DNA of 27,658 nt from CAZADH01 sp964483805 (GTDB lineage Bacteria; Muiribacteriota; Ozemobacteria; Ozemobacterales; Ozemobacteraceae), in contig CAZADH010000046.1 of the NCBI GenBank assembly GCA_964483805.1, positions 1 to 27,658 on the forward strand. The letters run 5' to 3'. This document shows positions 7,190 through 15,884 of the stretch, piece by piece. Position 1 is the stretch's first letter. Every line of letters starts with the position of its first letter. The notes under the pieces are model-generated. The model did no database searches, had not been told where the DNA came from, and saw nothing but the letters and a program-made list of their open reading frames with translations. Made by a program: the position numbers and the translations under genes.

Positions 7190-10100
7190 ATGACAACTGC
7201 TACGCCATATACGCTGGTCAAGAGCTTTGACGAGAACCTCTGGCGTCTGGGCCTGGAGGGGCTGGCGCGCGAGCAGACTCCCGATGCTTTTCGCGCCCTT
7301 CTCGATCTGCTGGGTGACAAACTCTGGCGCAAACGCGAGGCGGCAGCAAAGGTTCTGATCGCCATGGGCGATCAGGTGGTTCCGCAAACCGCCGCCGAAA
7401 TCACGCCGGATCACCTCGATCAGTATTACTGGGGCTTGTTTGTGCTCGGGCACTTCGACCATCCGCAGAGTATGCTGCGGTTGAAAGAGGCGCTACAATC
7501 GAACTCCCCGGAAATTCGCGGGTATGGTGTGCGCGCTGTCGCCATGAACCACAGTCTGGCGCGGGCGAAGCTGCTGTATGCGTTTCTGCAGGATTCGAAC
7601 TGGGCTGTGCGCAAGCTCGCGTTCGAGCAGTTGCTGAGATTTGGCGAAACAATACTTGACGATCTGCGCACGATTCTGTTGGCGGCCAAGGACGAAGCAA
7701 ATCACTCTGTTGTCGCCCTGTTTGCGGTCATTGGCGGCGAAAAAGTCATGCCGGAATTGCGAACGCTGTACGCGAATTTCGGATTCTCGATGAGATACTC
7801 GATTGTTACGGCCTTGACTGAGGTGCGAACGAATCAGGCAATGGACTTCATCATTTCTTGCCTGTCGGATGGTTCGTGGGTAATTCGCAAGAAGTCAGCC
7901 GAGGCCTTGATGTCGATGGGGAACCGCGTCTACGATCGTCTGCTCGCGGCATTCAGCAAGGGCGACAGCCTGAGTCGGTATCAGATCGTCGACATCCTGG
8001 TTCGTCAACTGCGGGAGCGTTCTTTGGCACTGGTGCAACGCCTGCTGGCCAGTCCCGATCAAGAATACCGGATTTTGGCCATCGAGAGTCTGACCAAGAT
8101 TCCCGGCGACGAAGCCTCGCGCATGTTGATCAAAGCATTGCGTGACCCCCACCGAATCGTCTCAGATTATGCGAGCGAGTGCCTGGCCCAGAAGGCCAAC
8201 CTGAATCTCGATCTCCTGCTCGAGAACCTCAACAGCGAAGACGAAAACCTGCGCTTCATGATCATGAAGACGATCGGCATGATTGGTGGCGTTGCGTTGA
8301 ACCCGATTCTCCGCATTCTCGAGACCGGGTCGAAAGAAGAGCGGTCATTTCTGTTGGGTGTCCTGAGTCGCATCCAGCCCAATGAGCAGATGCTCGACAC
8401 GTTGTTGGTGCTATTGGGTGACCCGAGTTGGCCGATCCGCAATGCGACGGCAAACTGTTTGATCGCCTATGGTGAGGTTGCGGTGCCCCATGTGGTCCGC
8501 CTGCTGAATGCGCCCAACGAAGACGTGCGCTTCTGGTCGAAACGGGTGCTTCTGGCCCTGGGCGGCAAAGCCGTGGCCTCACTGACGGCCTTCCTCGAAG
8601 ATGGTTCTGACCCATCGCTCGCGCCTCACATTGTCGCCGCGCTGCTCTCGATGGACCACGCCGATGCAGTGCCTGCCGTGGTCAAATACATCGGCGAGAA
8701 CGACGACAGTCGGGTCCTGTCGGTGTTTGAGAGCATCGCCGAGATCAGTTCTCGCGAGATTGTCGACACACTGATGAATCTGTTGGTGCACCCCGATAAG
8801 CGGGTGGTCCAGTGGGTTGCTTACCTGCTGCGGAAGGTGAACTCCCCCAACCTGCGTAAGATCGTGCTGCTTGGCCTCGGGCATCCCAAGGAAGATCTGC
8901 GCTTGTTGATCATCCAGGCCATGTCGTATTGGGCGCAGCTTGCCGAGAGCGAGTTGAAGACACTGGTTCGTCAGTTGTCGGTCGAGCAGCGGCGCGAACT
9001 CGTGCTCGGTCTCTTTGGCATTGTCGGTGGGTACCCAGTGCCGCTGGTCATCGAAGCCACCAAGCAGTTCCTCGAGAAGTGTGAGGCGCGTCTGATGCTC
9101 GATACCATGCTGGTGGTGGCGGCACATGAGCGCAGCGAATTCGAGCCGATCCTGCTCGATATCCTGAGCCGACGTTCGGCTGCCATCGGGCAAGGCGAAG
9201 AGGAGCGACTGGGCCGTCTGCTCGGACTCCTGCACAAGAAGAAACCGGAGAAGATCATCGAGGGCCTGGCCAGCGAATCCAAGACGTTTCGTCTCTGCTC
9301 TCTCGTGGCACTCGAGGCGATCGATGACAAGCGTATCGTTTTTCCGCTCATGGACAATCTCAACGTGCTCGACGACGTTGCCATCGTGCATCGCGCCGTT
9401 AAGGTGCTGGCGCGGTTCTTCTTCTCGGAAGATTTCCGAGTCAAGGGTGCCGTCACCGATTACCTGCTTGGCCTCAACCAGGTCATCGTCGAACCGTTGA
9501 TCGAGGTTATCGAGAGCCTCGAGAACGACCTCGATCGGAAAGCGCTGGCCGATTTGATCGAGAGCGTTGGTGGCAAGGTCGATCTCTCGAAAGTGCGTCG
9601 CAAGGGAGATCAGAAAATCATCTTGTCGGACGAGCATCTCGAAAACGTGCTCGAACGCCGGCGCAAGGCGCTGGAAGACCTCGAAAAATACGACGAAATC
9701 ATCAAGACGAGTCACACGCAAGAAGTCACGATCATGTTCACTGACGTGAAGGGCTACACCGCCTTTTCGTCGAAGGCATCGTTGTCGGACGTCATGACCA
9801 TGCTCAAAGACCACGACGACATCCTGGTTCCGGTGATCCAGAAGCATGCCGGGCAGGTCATGAAAAAGATCGGCGATGCATTCCTCGTGATTTTCGAAGA
9901 GGCGCAGCGGGCGGTGCTGGCAGGCATCGAGATTCAGCGTGCGCTCAAGGAGCACAACCTCACGGTTCCCGAGGAGCGGCAGTTGGCGGTTCGGGTGGCA
10001 ATCAACACCGGGCCGGTCATCCGCAAGGAAGCCGACGTGTTCGGTGACGCGGTCAATCTCTGTTCACGGCTCGAGGGTGTTGCCGATGCCGGAGAAATCG

Positions 10101-10219
10101 TGGTTTCCGAATCGACTGCCGCGAAAATCAACCGGCAGGTTTTCGAGTTGGCGTCGCACGGCACCCATCAACTCAAGGGGATCGAGCGGCCAGTCCAGGC
10201 GTTTCTCGTGCGCTGGTAG
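7190..10219 (+). CDS. HEAT-repeat scaffold with C-terminal class III adenylyl cyclase
   Basis: The protein has 1009 residues. Residues ~20-790 are an all-helical HEAT array with no signal peptide or membrane span. A unit of the form D-x-x-W-x-I/V-R-K recurs with Asp at 43, 135, 227, 319 and 411, exactly 92 residues apart. A charged helix at ~813-839 leads into a class III cyclase domain (845-1009). Metal-binding Asp are D852 (MFTDVKGYTAF) and D896 (KKIGDAF). Adenine-selecting residues are K892 and D949. Transition-state residues are N956 and R960 (DVFGDAVNLCSR). The spacing matches mycobacterial Rv1625c, so an active, ATP-specific homodimeric cyclase making cAMP is expected. The HEAT part probably docks a partner. 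The gene is convergent with a HEAT-PilT gene whose repeats resemble these. The ATG at 7190 has only a weak ribosome binding site (GAGAG). Confidence 0.93.
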   Translation: MTTATPYTLVKSFDENLWRLGLEGLAREQTPDAFRALLDLLGDKLWRKREAAAKVLIAMGDQVVPQTAAEITPDHLDQYYWGLFVLGHFDHPQSMLRLKEALQSNSPEIRGYGVRAVAMNHSLARAKLLYAFLQDSNWAVRKLAFEQLLRFGETILDDLRTILLAAKDEANHSVVALFAVIGGEKVMPELRTLYANFGFSMRYSIVTALTEVRTNQAMDFIISCLSDGSWVIRKKSAEALMSMGNRVYDRLLAAFSKGDSLSRYQIVDILVRQLRERSLALVQRLLASPDQEYRILAIESLTKIPGDEASRMLIKALRDPHRIVSDYASECLAQKANLNLDLLLENLNSEDENLRFMIMKTIGMIGGVALNPILRILETGSKEERSFLLGVLSRIQPNEQMLDTLLVLLGDPSWPIRNATANCLIAYGEVAVPHVVRLLNAPNEDVRFWSKRVLLALGGKAVASLTAFLEDGSDPSLAPHIVAALLSMDHADAVPAVVKYIGENDDSRVLSVFESIAEISSREIVDTLMNLLVHPDKRVVQWVAYLLRKVNSPNLRKIVLLGLGHPKEDLRLLIIQAMSYWAQLAESELKTLVRQLSVEQRRELVLGLFGIVGGYPVPLVIEATKQFLEKCEARLMLDTMLVVAAHERSEFEPILLDILSRRSAAIGQGEEERLGRLLGLLHKKKPEKIIEGLASESKTFRLCSLVALEAIDDKRIVFPLMDNLNVLDDVAIVHRAVKVLARFFFSEDFRVKGAVTDYLLGLNQVIVEPLIEVIESLENDLDRKALADLIESVGGKVDLSKVRRKGDQKIILSDEHLENVLERRRKALEDLEKYDEIIKTSHTQEVTIMFTDVKGYTAFSSKASLSDVMTMLKDHDDILVPVIQKHAGQVMKKIGDAFLVIFEEAQRAVLAGIEIQRALKEHNLTVPEERQLAVRVAINTGPVIRKEADVFGDAVNLCSRLEGVADAGEIVVSESTAAKINRQVFELASHGTHQLKGIERPVQAFLVRW

Positions 10220-10344
10220 ACGCCTGGTGTCTCGCGGCCCCAGAGCCTCGGGGCCAGCGCGGGATGAGCGGGGTCTGCACCATGATGCACGCGGGCGAGA
10301 CCCGATTGCGCGCTGCTCGCCGCGTTGGCGCGGACCGTTGCCCT

Positions 10345-13122
10345 TTACGGTTTTGGGGGCGCTTTCGCGGAACCTGCTGGTTTCTCGCTGCCCTGGGCGG
10401 ACGGGGTCGCCGGACGCGGTTCTTTCGGCTTGCCGCCCCCGAGCCGCTCGAGCACACGTTTTTCGAACTCTTTTTTGTCGTCGGCGTTCTTGAGACCGTC
10501 GTCGAACGAGATCTTCTTCTGGACGACCAGGTCCTCGAGGCACATGTCCATGGTGATCATGCCGTCGTTGCGACTGGTCTGCATGACCGAGATGATCTGG
10601 TCGATCTTGTCTTCTTTGATGCAGCGGCGAACCGGCGTGGTGCCGATGAGGATCTCGTAGGCCAGGCAGCGACCGGATGCGAGATACGAGGGCACGAGTT
10701 TTTGCGAGATGATGGCGCGGAAGGTGCCGGCGAGCTGCATCTGCACGAGCCGTTGTTGATCGCCCGGGAAAGAGCCGACAATACGATGTATTGATTCGTA
10801 GGCGTTGATCGTGTGCAGCGTCGAAAACACCAGATGGCCTGTTTCGGCAGCGGCAATCGCGAGTTTCATCGTCTCGAGATCGCGCATTTCGCCGACGAGG
10901 ATGACGTCGGGGTCTTCGCGAAGGGCGCCCCTGAGGGCGTTCGAAAACGACAAGGTGTTGGTGCCCAACTCGCGCTGCGACACGACCGAGCGCTTGTGGG
11001 GGTGGACGAATTCGATCGGGTCTTCAATGGTGATGATGTGATCGTAGCGGGTGCGATTGATGTGATCGATCATCGCGGCGAGCGTCGTCGATTTGCCCGA
11101 GCCGGTGGCGCCCGTGACCAGGATCAGGCCCGATCTCTGATTGCAGATCTTCTCCATGGCCTGACGATCGAGAGACAGCGCTTCAAAAGTCGGGATCGTG
11201 TTCGGAATGATACGAAAGACGGCGCTGACGCCGTTTTTCTGCATGAATACATTGACGCGAAAGCGTGCGCAATCAGAAATCTCGATCGAGAAATCGAGCT
11301 CCATGACCTTGCTGAAGGTTTCTTTTTGCGCGTCGTTCATCAACGAGAAAATCAGGTAACGACTTTTTTCAGGAGTAATATTCTCGAACGTCGTGCGGAC
11401 CAGTTCGCCGTGGATGCGAATGCTGGGTGGCAGCCCGATGTTCAGATGTAGATCGGAACCGCCTTCTTCTTGCAAGTAATAGAGAAGCTCTTTGATGTCG
11501 GTGACGTTCTCTTTGTTGTATTTCCGTTTGAGAACCTTGGTCTCGACATTCTCTGGTTGCAACGATTCGAAAGTGATCTTCTCGTGCTTCAACACGGCAT
11601 CGATCTGGTCGTTGCTCAGCTTGCTGACCATCGACATCATCTTGTCTTTTTCGAAATCGGTGCAGGCTTCGTGGAACTGCAGGAAGGACGGGATTCCCGG
11701 GTAGTTGCGGCGGCGCAGAATTTCGCGAGCCCACCACGATACGTTGGCGCTCCGGTCCATGCAGGCAAGGATCAGGTCTTTGAGAAATGCCTCGCGCGGG
11801 TGCTTCGAGAGATTCTCGACGATCGTGTGCCGGATCGACATATCGGGATCGTCGAGCTTGAGCAGCAGCAAGCCGGCGATCAGGTCGAATTTCTGCAACT
11901 TCGTGATCGCCTCGATGGCGCAGGTGCGGATCAGGGTGTTCTTGTTGTTGTCGATCAGGAACAACAGCGGGCGCAGGCCATCTTTCGAGCCAATTTCGCC
12001 GATGACCTTGAGAATGGGCAGAATGACGCCCTCGTCTTCGGCGTCGAGATACGTGAGCAGGTGATCGAGGGCGTGGACACCGAGGCTCGACATGATCTTG
12101 ATGGTCAGGTCTTGGATGAAGACCGACTCGTCTTTCAGATAGTTGATCATGTAGGGGACGATGGCCGGATCCTGGACCTGGGACATGGCGGTCAACATGA
12201 AGTATTTCGCTTCAGCATTGAGCTGCTGGAAGAAGTGGGCCACCTGGTCGTGGGTCTTGATGCCCAGCACCCGACCGATCAAATGCATCAGAGAAATGCG
12301 GGTTTCCTGCGTTGCCGTCGGGAATATCGCCCATGCCTGGCGAACTGCTTCTTCGCCCCAGTTGGCCAGCGACTTGATTGCTTCCTCGCGGGTCAACCAG
12401 GAGGGGTCTTGCAGGAGTTGCAGAAGAATGGCCAACGCCTGTTCGTTGCGGATCTCACCCAGGCCGGCGGCAATGTACGGCTTGATGGCGCCGGCGCGGT
12501 CCATTTCGAGCATCTTCTGGAACAGCACGAGCGCTTTCTCTTTGAGGATCAGCGGAATGAGCTTGATACAGTCGTATTTCTGGCGACTCGGGCACGTCAT
12601 GAAGAACTCTTTGATGTGCTCGTAAATCGAGTTGCCCTGGTCGATCAGGAGCCGCTTGGCCTGCTTGCGGATGATCCAGCTCGGGTCGGAAATCTTGTTG
12701 AGCAGGAGCGTGACGATGTCTTTGTCTGCCGTTTTGGCCAAGACTTCGAGGACGTATTTGCGGATCTCGTCGGGTTCCTTGCTGTTGACAAGATCGACCA
12801 GAGCTGGCTTTTCGAGGAACTTCAACTCGACCATCATGAAGATGGCCCAGAAGCGCACCTGATTATGGGTCGACAGCCGCAACGCCGGCAGGATGTCTTT
12901 GAGAACGGTGGGGTAGTTCGAGGCGACCTGCACGGTCTTCTTCTGAATCGACTCGAACTTCGATGACAGCGCCATTGGCAAGATGGTGCTGATGATCTTG
13001 CGCTGTTTCTCGGTGTTCTGCGATTGCAGCAGGGCGGCAAACTTGTCGATCGCCGTCTCGTTGTCGAGATAGTCGGTCGACCGCAGCTTGTCCTGCAGGC
13101 TAATGATGATTTCTTCGATCAT
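10345..13122 (-). CDS. HEAT-repeat protein fused to a PilT-type type IV pilus ATPase
   Basis: The protein has 925 residues from the ATG at 13122; a longer frame to 13311 has no coding character. Residues ~1-500 are a HEAT array with the unit D-x-S-W/V at D146, D239, D331 and D424. Residues ~537-885 are a secretion ATPase of the PilT class: the entry motif EEGGSDLHL (552-560), Walker A GATGSGKST (671-679), an Asp box near 700-705 (EDPIEF), Walker B DPDVILVGEMRD (737-748) and a His box TGHLVFSTLH (761-770). PilT hexamers drive pilus retraction at the inner membrane. The last ~35 residues are Pro/Lys-rich and disordered. Normal PilT is about 350 residues, so the N-terminal ~535 residues are an added module. 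No other pilus gene is in the window. It could be a retraction motor controlled through its scaffold or a diverged regulatory ATPase. Confidence 0.93.
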   Translation of the reverse strand: MIEEIIISLQDKLRSTDYLDNETAIDKFAALLQSQNTEKQRKIISTILPMALSSKFESIQKKTVQVASNYPTVLKDILPALRLSTHNQVRFWAIFMMVELKFLEKPALVDLVNSKEPDEIRKYVLEVLAKTADKDIVTLLLNKISDPSWIIRKQAKRLLIDQGNSIYEHIKEFFMTCPSRQKYDCIKLIPLILKEKALVLFQKMLEMDRAGAIKPYIAAGLGEIRNEQALAILLQLLQDPSWLTREEAIKSLANWGEEAVRQAWAIFPTATQETRISLMHLIGRVLGIKTHDQVAHFFQQLNAEAKYFMLTAMSQVQDPAIVPYMINYLKDESVFIQDLTIKIMSSLGVHALDHLLTYLDAEDEGVILPILKVIGEIGSKDGLRPLLFLIDNNKNTLIRTCAIEAITKLQKFDLIAGLLLLKLDDPDMSIRHTIVENLSKHPREAFLKDLILACMDRSANVSWWAREILRRRNYPGIPSFLQFHEACTDFEKDKMMSMVSKLSNDQIDAVLKHEKITFESLQPENVETKVLKRKYNKENVTDIKELLYYLQEEGGSDLHLNIGLPPSIRIHGELVRTTFENITPEKSRYLIFSLMNDAQKETFSKVMELDFSIEISDCARFRVNVFMQKNGVSAVFRIIPNTIPTFEALSLDRQAMEKICNQRSGLILVTGATGSGKSTTLAAMIDHINRTRYDHIITIEDPIEFVHPHKRSVVSQRELGTNTLSFSNALRGALREDPDVILVGEMRDLETMKLAIAAAETGHLVFSTLHTINAYESIHRIVGSFPGDQQRLVQMQLAGTFRAIISQKLVPSYLASGRCLAYEILIGTTPVRRCIKEDKIDQIISVMQTSRNDGMITMDMCLEDLVVQKKISFDDGLKNADDKKEFEKRVLERLGGGKPKEPRPATPSAQGSEKPAGSAKAPPKP

Positions 13123-13178
13123 GGCAACATGTTGGCGATCAGGCTGTCTTTCACGAAATCGCAGCAGACTCGCGAAAA

Positions 13179-13207
13179 AGTATAGCGAATCGAGGGAATG
13201 AAGTCCA
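13179..13207 (-). promoter_or_regulatory. Promoter of the HEAT-PilT gene
   Basis: On the minus strand TGGACT (13207-13202) and TATACT (13184-13179) are 17 bases apart. Transcription would start near 13172, about 50 bases before the chosen ATG at 13122. This supports that start over the longer frame. Confidence 0.6.
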
Positions 13208-13411
13208 ACGAAACCGGCGAACGGCCCGCGAAGCTGCCCAGCGCGCCGATGGCACGCAACGCGCAGAGCCTCGGGCGACCGCGCGAGCGAAGGTATTGGC
13301 ACGGGGTACATTGTTTTTCGTTTGCCCCCTTACGGGGGTGCCACTTCGTTCGCTATAATCGTGTCCAGATTGGTATGCGGTAACGCTCGGTTCGCGTCCA
13401 CAGTGGTTCTC

Positions 13412-13440
13412 TTGACGGTCTCGCGAACGGTTGTTAGAAT
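13412..13440 (+). promoter_or_regulatory. Promoter of the secreted Gly/Ala-rich protein gene
   Basis: TTGACG (13412-13417) and TAGAAT (13435-13440) are 17 bases apart, each matching 5/6 of the consensus. The predicted start near 13447 places the ATG at 13497 about 50 bases downstream and excludes the longer frame starting at 13431. Confidence 0.72.
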
Positions 13441-13496
13441 TAAATCAAATTTGGCGAGTGTACCGGCCAACACCCGATGAGATAAGGAGTGGAGCC

Positions 13497-14336
13497 ATGT
13501 TCAAGCGGAATAAACTGTTGATGTCCCCGGTGTGTCTGCTGCTGGCGCTGGCGCTGGTGTGCGACTTCACGATCTTCAACCCAGCTCCGGCGCGCGCGCT
13601 CGATAAGAAGAGCGTTCTGGTTGGTGCCGGCATTGGCGCCGCCGCTGGTGCGGGCATCGTTCTGGCCGCCCCTGCCGTGGCCAGCGCTATCGGTGCCGCC
13701 GGTGGTATTGCCGGTATCGGTACCGCCATCGTGGGTGGTCTTGCGGCCGCCGGCGGTGCGATCGTTGGTGTCCTGGGCGCGATCGGTGGCGCAATTGCCG
13801 CCGGCGTGGGTGCCGTGGCCGGCTGGATCGCCGGTATCGTCTGCAGCCCGTTGTTCATCCCCGCCTTGATCATCGTGGCCGCGGTGGCCATCGGTTACTA
13901 CCTGTATCGCAAGCACAAGAAGAACAATCCGAAACCCGGTCAGCCTGGCAAGCCTGGTGATTACACGGTCATGCCCGAAGACGGCATCGTCATCACCCCC
14001 GGTGAATACGACATGAACCCGGTTCTGCCGCCGAACAGCGATGGTCCGATCACCATCGGCGACGACGACGGTATCACGTTGCCGGGTAGCCAGGTTGCGG
14101 TCAGTGGTGCCGCTCCGGTCGGGACGACTCCCGCGGTGGGTGCACCTGCGGCAACCACGCCGACCACCGGTGCCGGTGCGATCGATTTGCAGGCTGCTGA
14201 GGCCCGGTTCCAGCGTGCCTACGAAGCCTACACCAAGTATGTTACGAGTGGTGTGGGTGACCGCGACGGTGTGATGCGCGAATACAAAGAGGCGATGGAA
14301 CTGCGCAATCGTGCCCGCCAGTCGATGACCAAGTAA
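13497..14336 (+). CDS. Secreted or membrane-associated Gly/Ala-zipper protein of unknown function
   Basis: The protein has 279 residues. The start is set by AAGGAG at 13484-13489, 7 bases upstream. A signal peptide spans residues 1-34, with a basic head, a hydrophobic core LLLALALVC and a likely cut after PARA. Residues ~39-145 are a very Gly/Ala-rich hydrophobic stretch with repeated small-residue motifs such as GAGIGAAAGAG and GGAIAAGVGAVAG, as in glycine-zipper membrane proteins. It ends in a clear membrane helix (IPALIIVAAVAIGYYLY) and a KHKKNN stop-transfer. Residues ~150-230 are Pro/Gly/Asp-rich linker, and the last 50 form an amphipathic helix (AAEARFQRAYEAYTKY onward). No enzymatic motif is visible. 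The gene is divergent from HEAT-PilT, so a surface or pilus-related role is possible but unproven. Confidence 0.82.
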   Translation: MFKRNKLLMSPVCLLLALALVCDFTIFNPAPARALDKKSVLVGAGIGAAAGAGIVLAAPAVASAIGAAGGIAGIGTAIVGGLAAAGGAIVGVLGAIGGAIAAGVGAVAGWIAGIVCSPLFIPALIIVAAVAIGYYLYRKHKKNNPKPGQPGKPGDYTVMPEDGIVITPGEYDMNPVLPPNSDGPITIGDDDGITLPGSQVAVSGAAPVGTTPAVGAPAATTPTTGAGAIDLQAAEARFQRAYEAYTKYVTSGVGDRDGVMREYKEAMELRNRARQSMTK

Positions 14337-14360
14337 CTTCCGCTCGAACAGTTCGTATAC

Positions 14361-14391
14361 CGAGCGCCCGGGGTTCTTGCCCGGGCGCTCG
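14361..14391 (+). terminator. Strong hairpin after the Gly/Ala-rich protein gene
   Basis: CGAGCGCCCGGG (14361-14372) pairs perfectly with CCCGGGCGCTCG (14380-14391) across a 7-base loop, 24 bases after the stop. The T tract is poor, but stem strength and position favour a terminator. Confidence 0.7.
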
Positions 14392-14498
14392 GGCATTTAA
14401 CGACCAGAGCAGGTCGTGGGTTGTTGTGATAGATTTGCACTCTGGAAAATGTCCGGTCGCCACAGGCGCGACGGAAACCTCATAGGAGCAACTCACTC

Positions 14499-15719
14499 AT
14501 GGCGAAAGAGCATGTGGTTATCGTGGGTCATGGCATTGCCGGTTCGACGGCCGCGTTCAGCCTGCGCGATGCGGGGTACGGCGGCGAGATCACGCTGGTT
14601 GGCGACGAGCCTGTGGGCGCCTATTACCGCACGCGTTTGCCCGAGGTCGTTTCCGGGGCGATCGTTCCCGAGAAGCTGGCGGTGGTCGATCCGGCGAAGT
14701 ATGTCGAAAAACAGATCGGGGTGAAGACCCATGTTCGCGTCGAGACGGTTGATGCCAACGCCGCAACGGTGGGGTTGAGTGATGGGTCCCGATTGTCGTA
14801 CAGCTCGCTCATCCTGGCGACCGGCGCTCAGAGCTGCATCCCGCCTTTGCCTGGGGCTCGCGATCTGAGAGGGATCTTCTGCCTGCGCACGACGCAAGAC
14901 GCCATGGCAATACGCGATATTGCTCTGCGGTCGAAGCGTGCCGTCTGTCTGGGGGGGGGCTTGCTCGGTCTCGAAGCGGCCTGGCACCTGGCCAAGCTGG
15001 GGTTGGCCGTCGAGGTGGCCGAGGGGTTTCCGCGCCTGTTGCCACGCCAGTTGGACGCACAGGCGGCCGCAACTCTTCAGCGTGCGCTCGAAAAACAGGG
15101 TTTGCGTTTCCAGCTCGGCATCAAGGGACAGCGCTTCGTTGGCGAGGGACAGGCGCGTGGCCTGGAAGTCGCCGGTGCGGGGGTGCTCGAGGGCGACCTG
15201 TTTGTGATCTCAGCGGGAATCGCCGCGCGAACCGAGTTGGCGAAACAGGCCGGCGCCGCCTGCGAGCGCGGCGTCACCATCGATGACGGCGGCAGAACCT
15301 CGGTGGCGCAGATTTTTGCGGCCGGCGACCTGGTGCAATACAAAGGCAAGATGTGGGGAACGTGGTTGGCGGCCCGCCATTGGGGCAAACGTGTGGGCGA
15401 GGTCGTGGCCGGCAAAGGGGGCGCTTTCAGCGAACCCCCCGAGAGTTTTCGTCTCAAGGTTTCGGGCATCGATCTGCTGACCATGGGCAACGCCGACCCG
15501 GACGGTCGTTTTGGGCAGTCCGCTGGCGATGCCGGTTGGGTGGCGGTGCTGGCCAATCGGCCCGAAGACTGCATTTACCACAAGGTCGTGGTCGAAGACA
15601 GCCGGGTGACCGGAGCCATGTTGCTCGGGCCTTGTCAATTCACCAAATTGATCGAGAACGCGGTGAAGACCCGGCAACCCTGGGTCGAGATCGCGGCGCA
15701 GCTCGGCTGCGAGCCGTGA
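14499..15719 (+). CDS. FAD-dependent NAD(P)H oxidoreductase (rubredoxin/nitrite reductase-type)
   Basis: The 406-residue protein is a two-dinucleotide-binding flavoprotein (Pyr_redox_2 fold). The FAD Rossmann motif is GHGIAG (10-15), followed by the LATGA turn (106-110). The NAD(P)H motif is GGGLLGLEAA (152-161), and the second FAD contact is FAAGD (273-277). RLLPRQLD (179-186) is typical of the NirB/NADH:rubredoxin reductase group. It lacks the CxxC disulfide of thioredoxin reductase or lipoamide dehydrogenase, so it is not the L protein of the glycine cluster. It should pass electrons from NAD(P)H to a small redox partner not seen here. AGGAG (14484-14488) precedes the ATG by 10 bases. It has no co-directional partner downstream. 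Confidence 0.85.
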   Translation: MAKEHVVIVGHGIAGSTAAFSLRDAGYGGEITLVGDEPVGAYYRTRLPEVVSGAIVPEKLAVVDPAKYVEKQIGVKTHVRVETVDANAATVGLSDGSRLSYSSLILATGAQSCIPPLPGARDLRGIFCLRTTQDAMAIRDIALRSKRAVCLGGGLLGLEAAWHLAKLGLAVEVAEGFPRLLPRQLDAQAAATLQRALEKQGLRFQLGIKGQRFVGEGQARGLEVAGAGVLEGDLFVISAGIAARTELAKQAGAACERGVTIDDGGRTSVAQIFAAGDLVQYKGKMWGTWLAARHWGKRVGEVVAGKGGAFSEPPESFRLKVSGIDLLTMGNADPDGRFGQSAGDAGWVAVLANRPEDCIYHKVVVEDSRVTGAMLLGPCQFTKLIENAVKTRQPWVEIAAQLGCEP

Positions 15720-15853
15720 GCGTACGGATTGCTTGCGCTGCCCAAAGCACCGCCATTCTTGGCGGCAGCCCGGGGTTGGGGGATGAGGCGCCGCGGCAAT
15801 CTTGATGGCAAGGCTGATGCGGTGGCGACCTTGCGCGACCGCCGGGTGTAATG

Positions 15854-15878
15854 CCGGCAGATTCGTGGGGTCTGCCGG
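15854..15878 (-). terminator. Hairpin between convergent oxidoreductase and nucleotidyltransferase genes
   Basis: CCGGCAGA (15854-15861) and TCTGCCGG (15871-15878) form a perfect 8-bp stem with a 9-base loop. It starts 6 bases past the stop of the leftward gene. There is no T tract in either direction, so termination is tentative. Confidence 0.45.
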
Positions 15879-15884
15879 TGTCGA

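Larger units (their letters stand above)
13123..13496. other. Divergent intergenic region between HEAT-PilT and the secreted Gly-rich protein
   Basis: The 374-base gap holds one promoter for each flanking gene, listed separately. It also has a perfect TATAAT at 13354-13359 without a matching -35 box, and a small CCCCC/GGGGG hairpin around 13325-13338. No further gene is supported. Confidence 0.55.

Noticed and set aside
8579..9955. 458-residue open frame on the minus strand
   Set aside because: It is antisense to the HEAT-cyclase gene and has no ribosome binding site or family features.
10220..10344. GC-rich hairpins between the two HEAT genes as terminators
   Set aside because: Short stems (10236-10255, 10271-10303) exist, but none has a T tract or strong pairing, so I do not call them.
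11470..12966. 498-residue open frame on the plus strand
   Set aside because: It lies wholly antisense to the HEAT-PilT gene, whose repeats and ATPase motifs are clear. The translation is a shadow rich in Asp, Val and His with no family pattern.
14499..15719. Oxidoreductase as the L protein (lipoamide dehydrogenase) of the glycine system
   Set aside because: It lacks the redox-active Cys pair and the C-terminal dimer domain His motif, and it is of the rubredoxin/nitrite reductase type.
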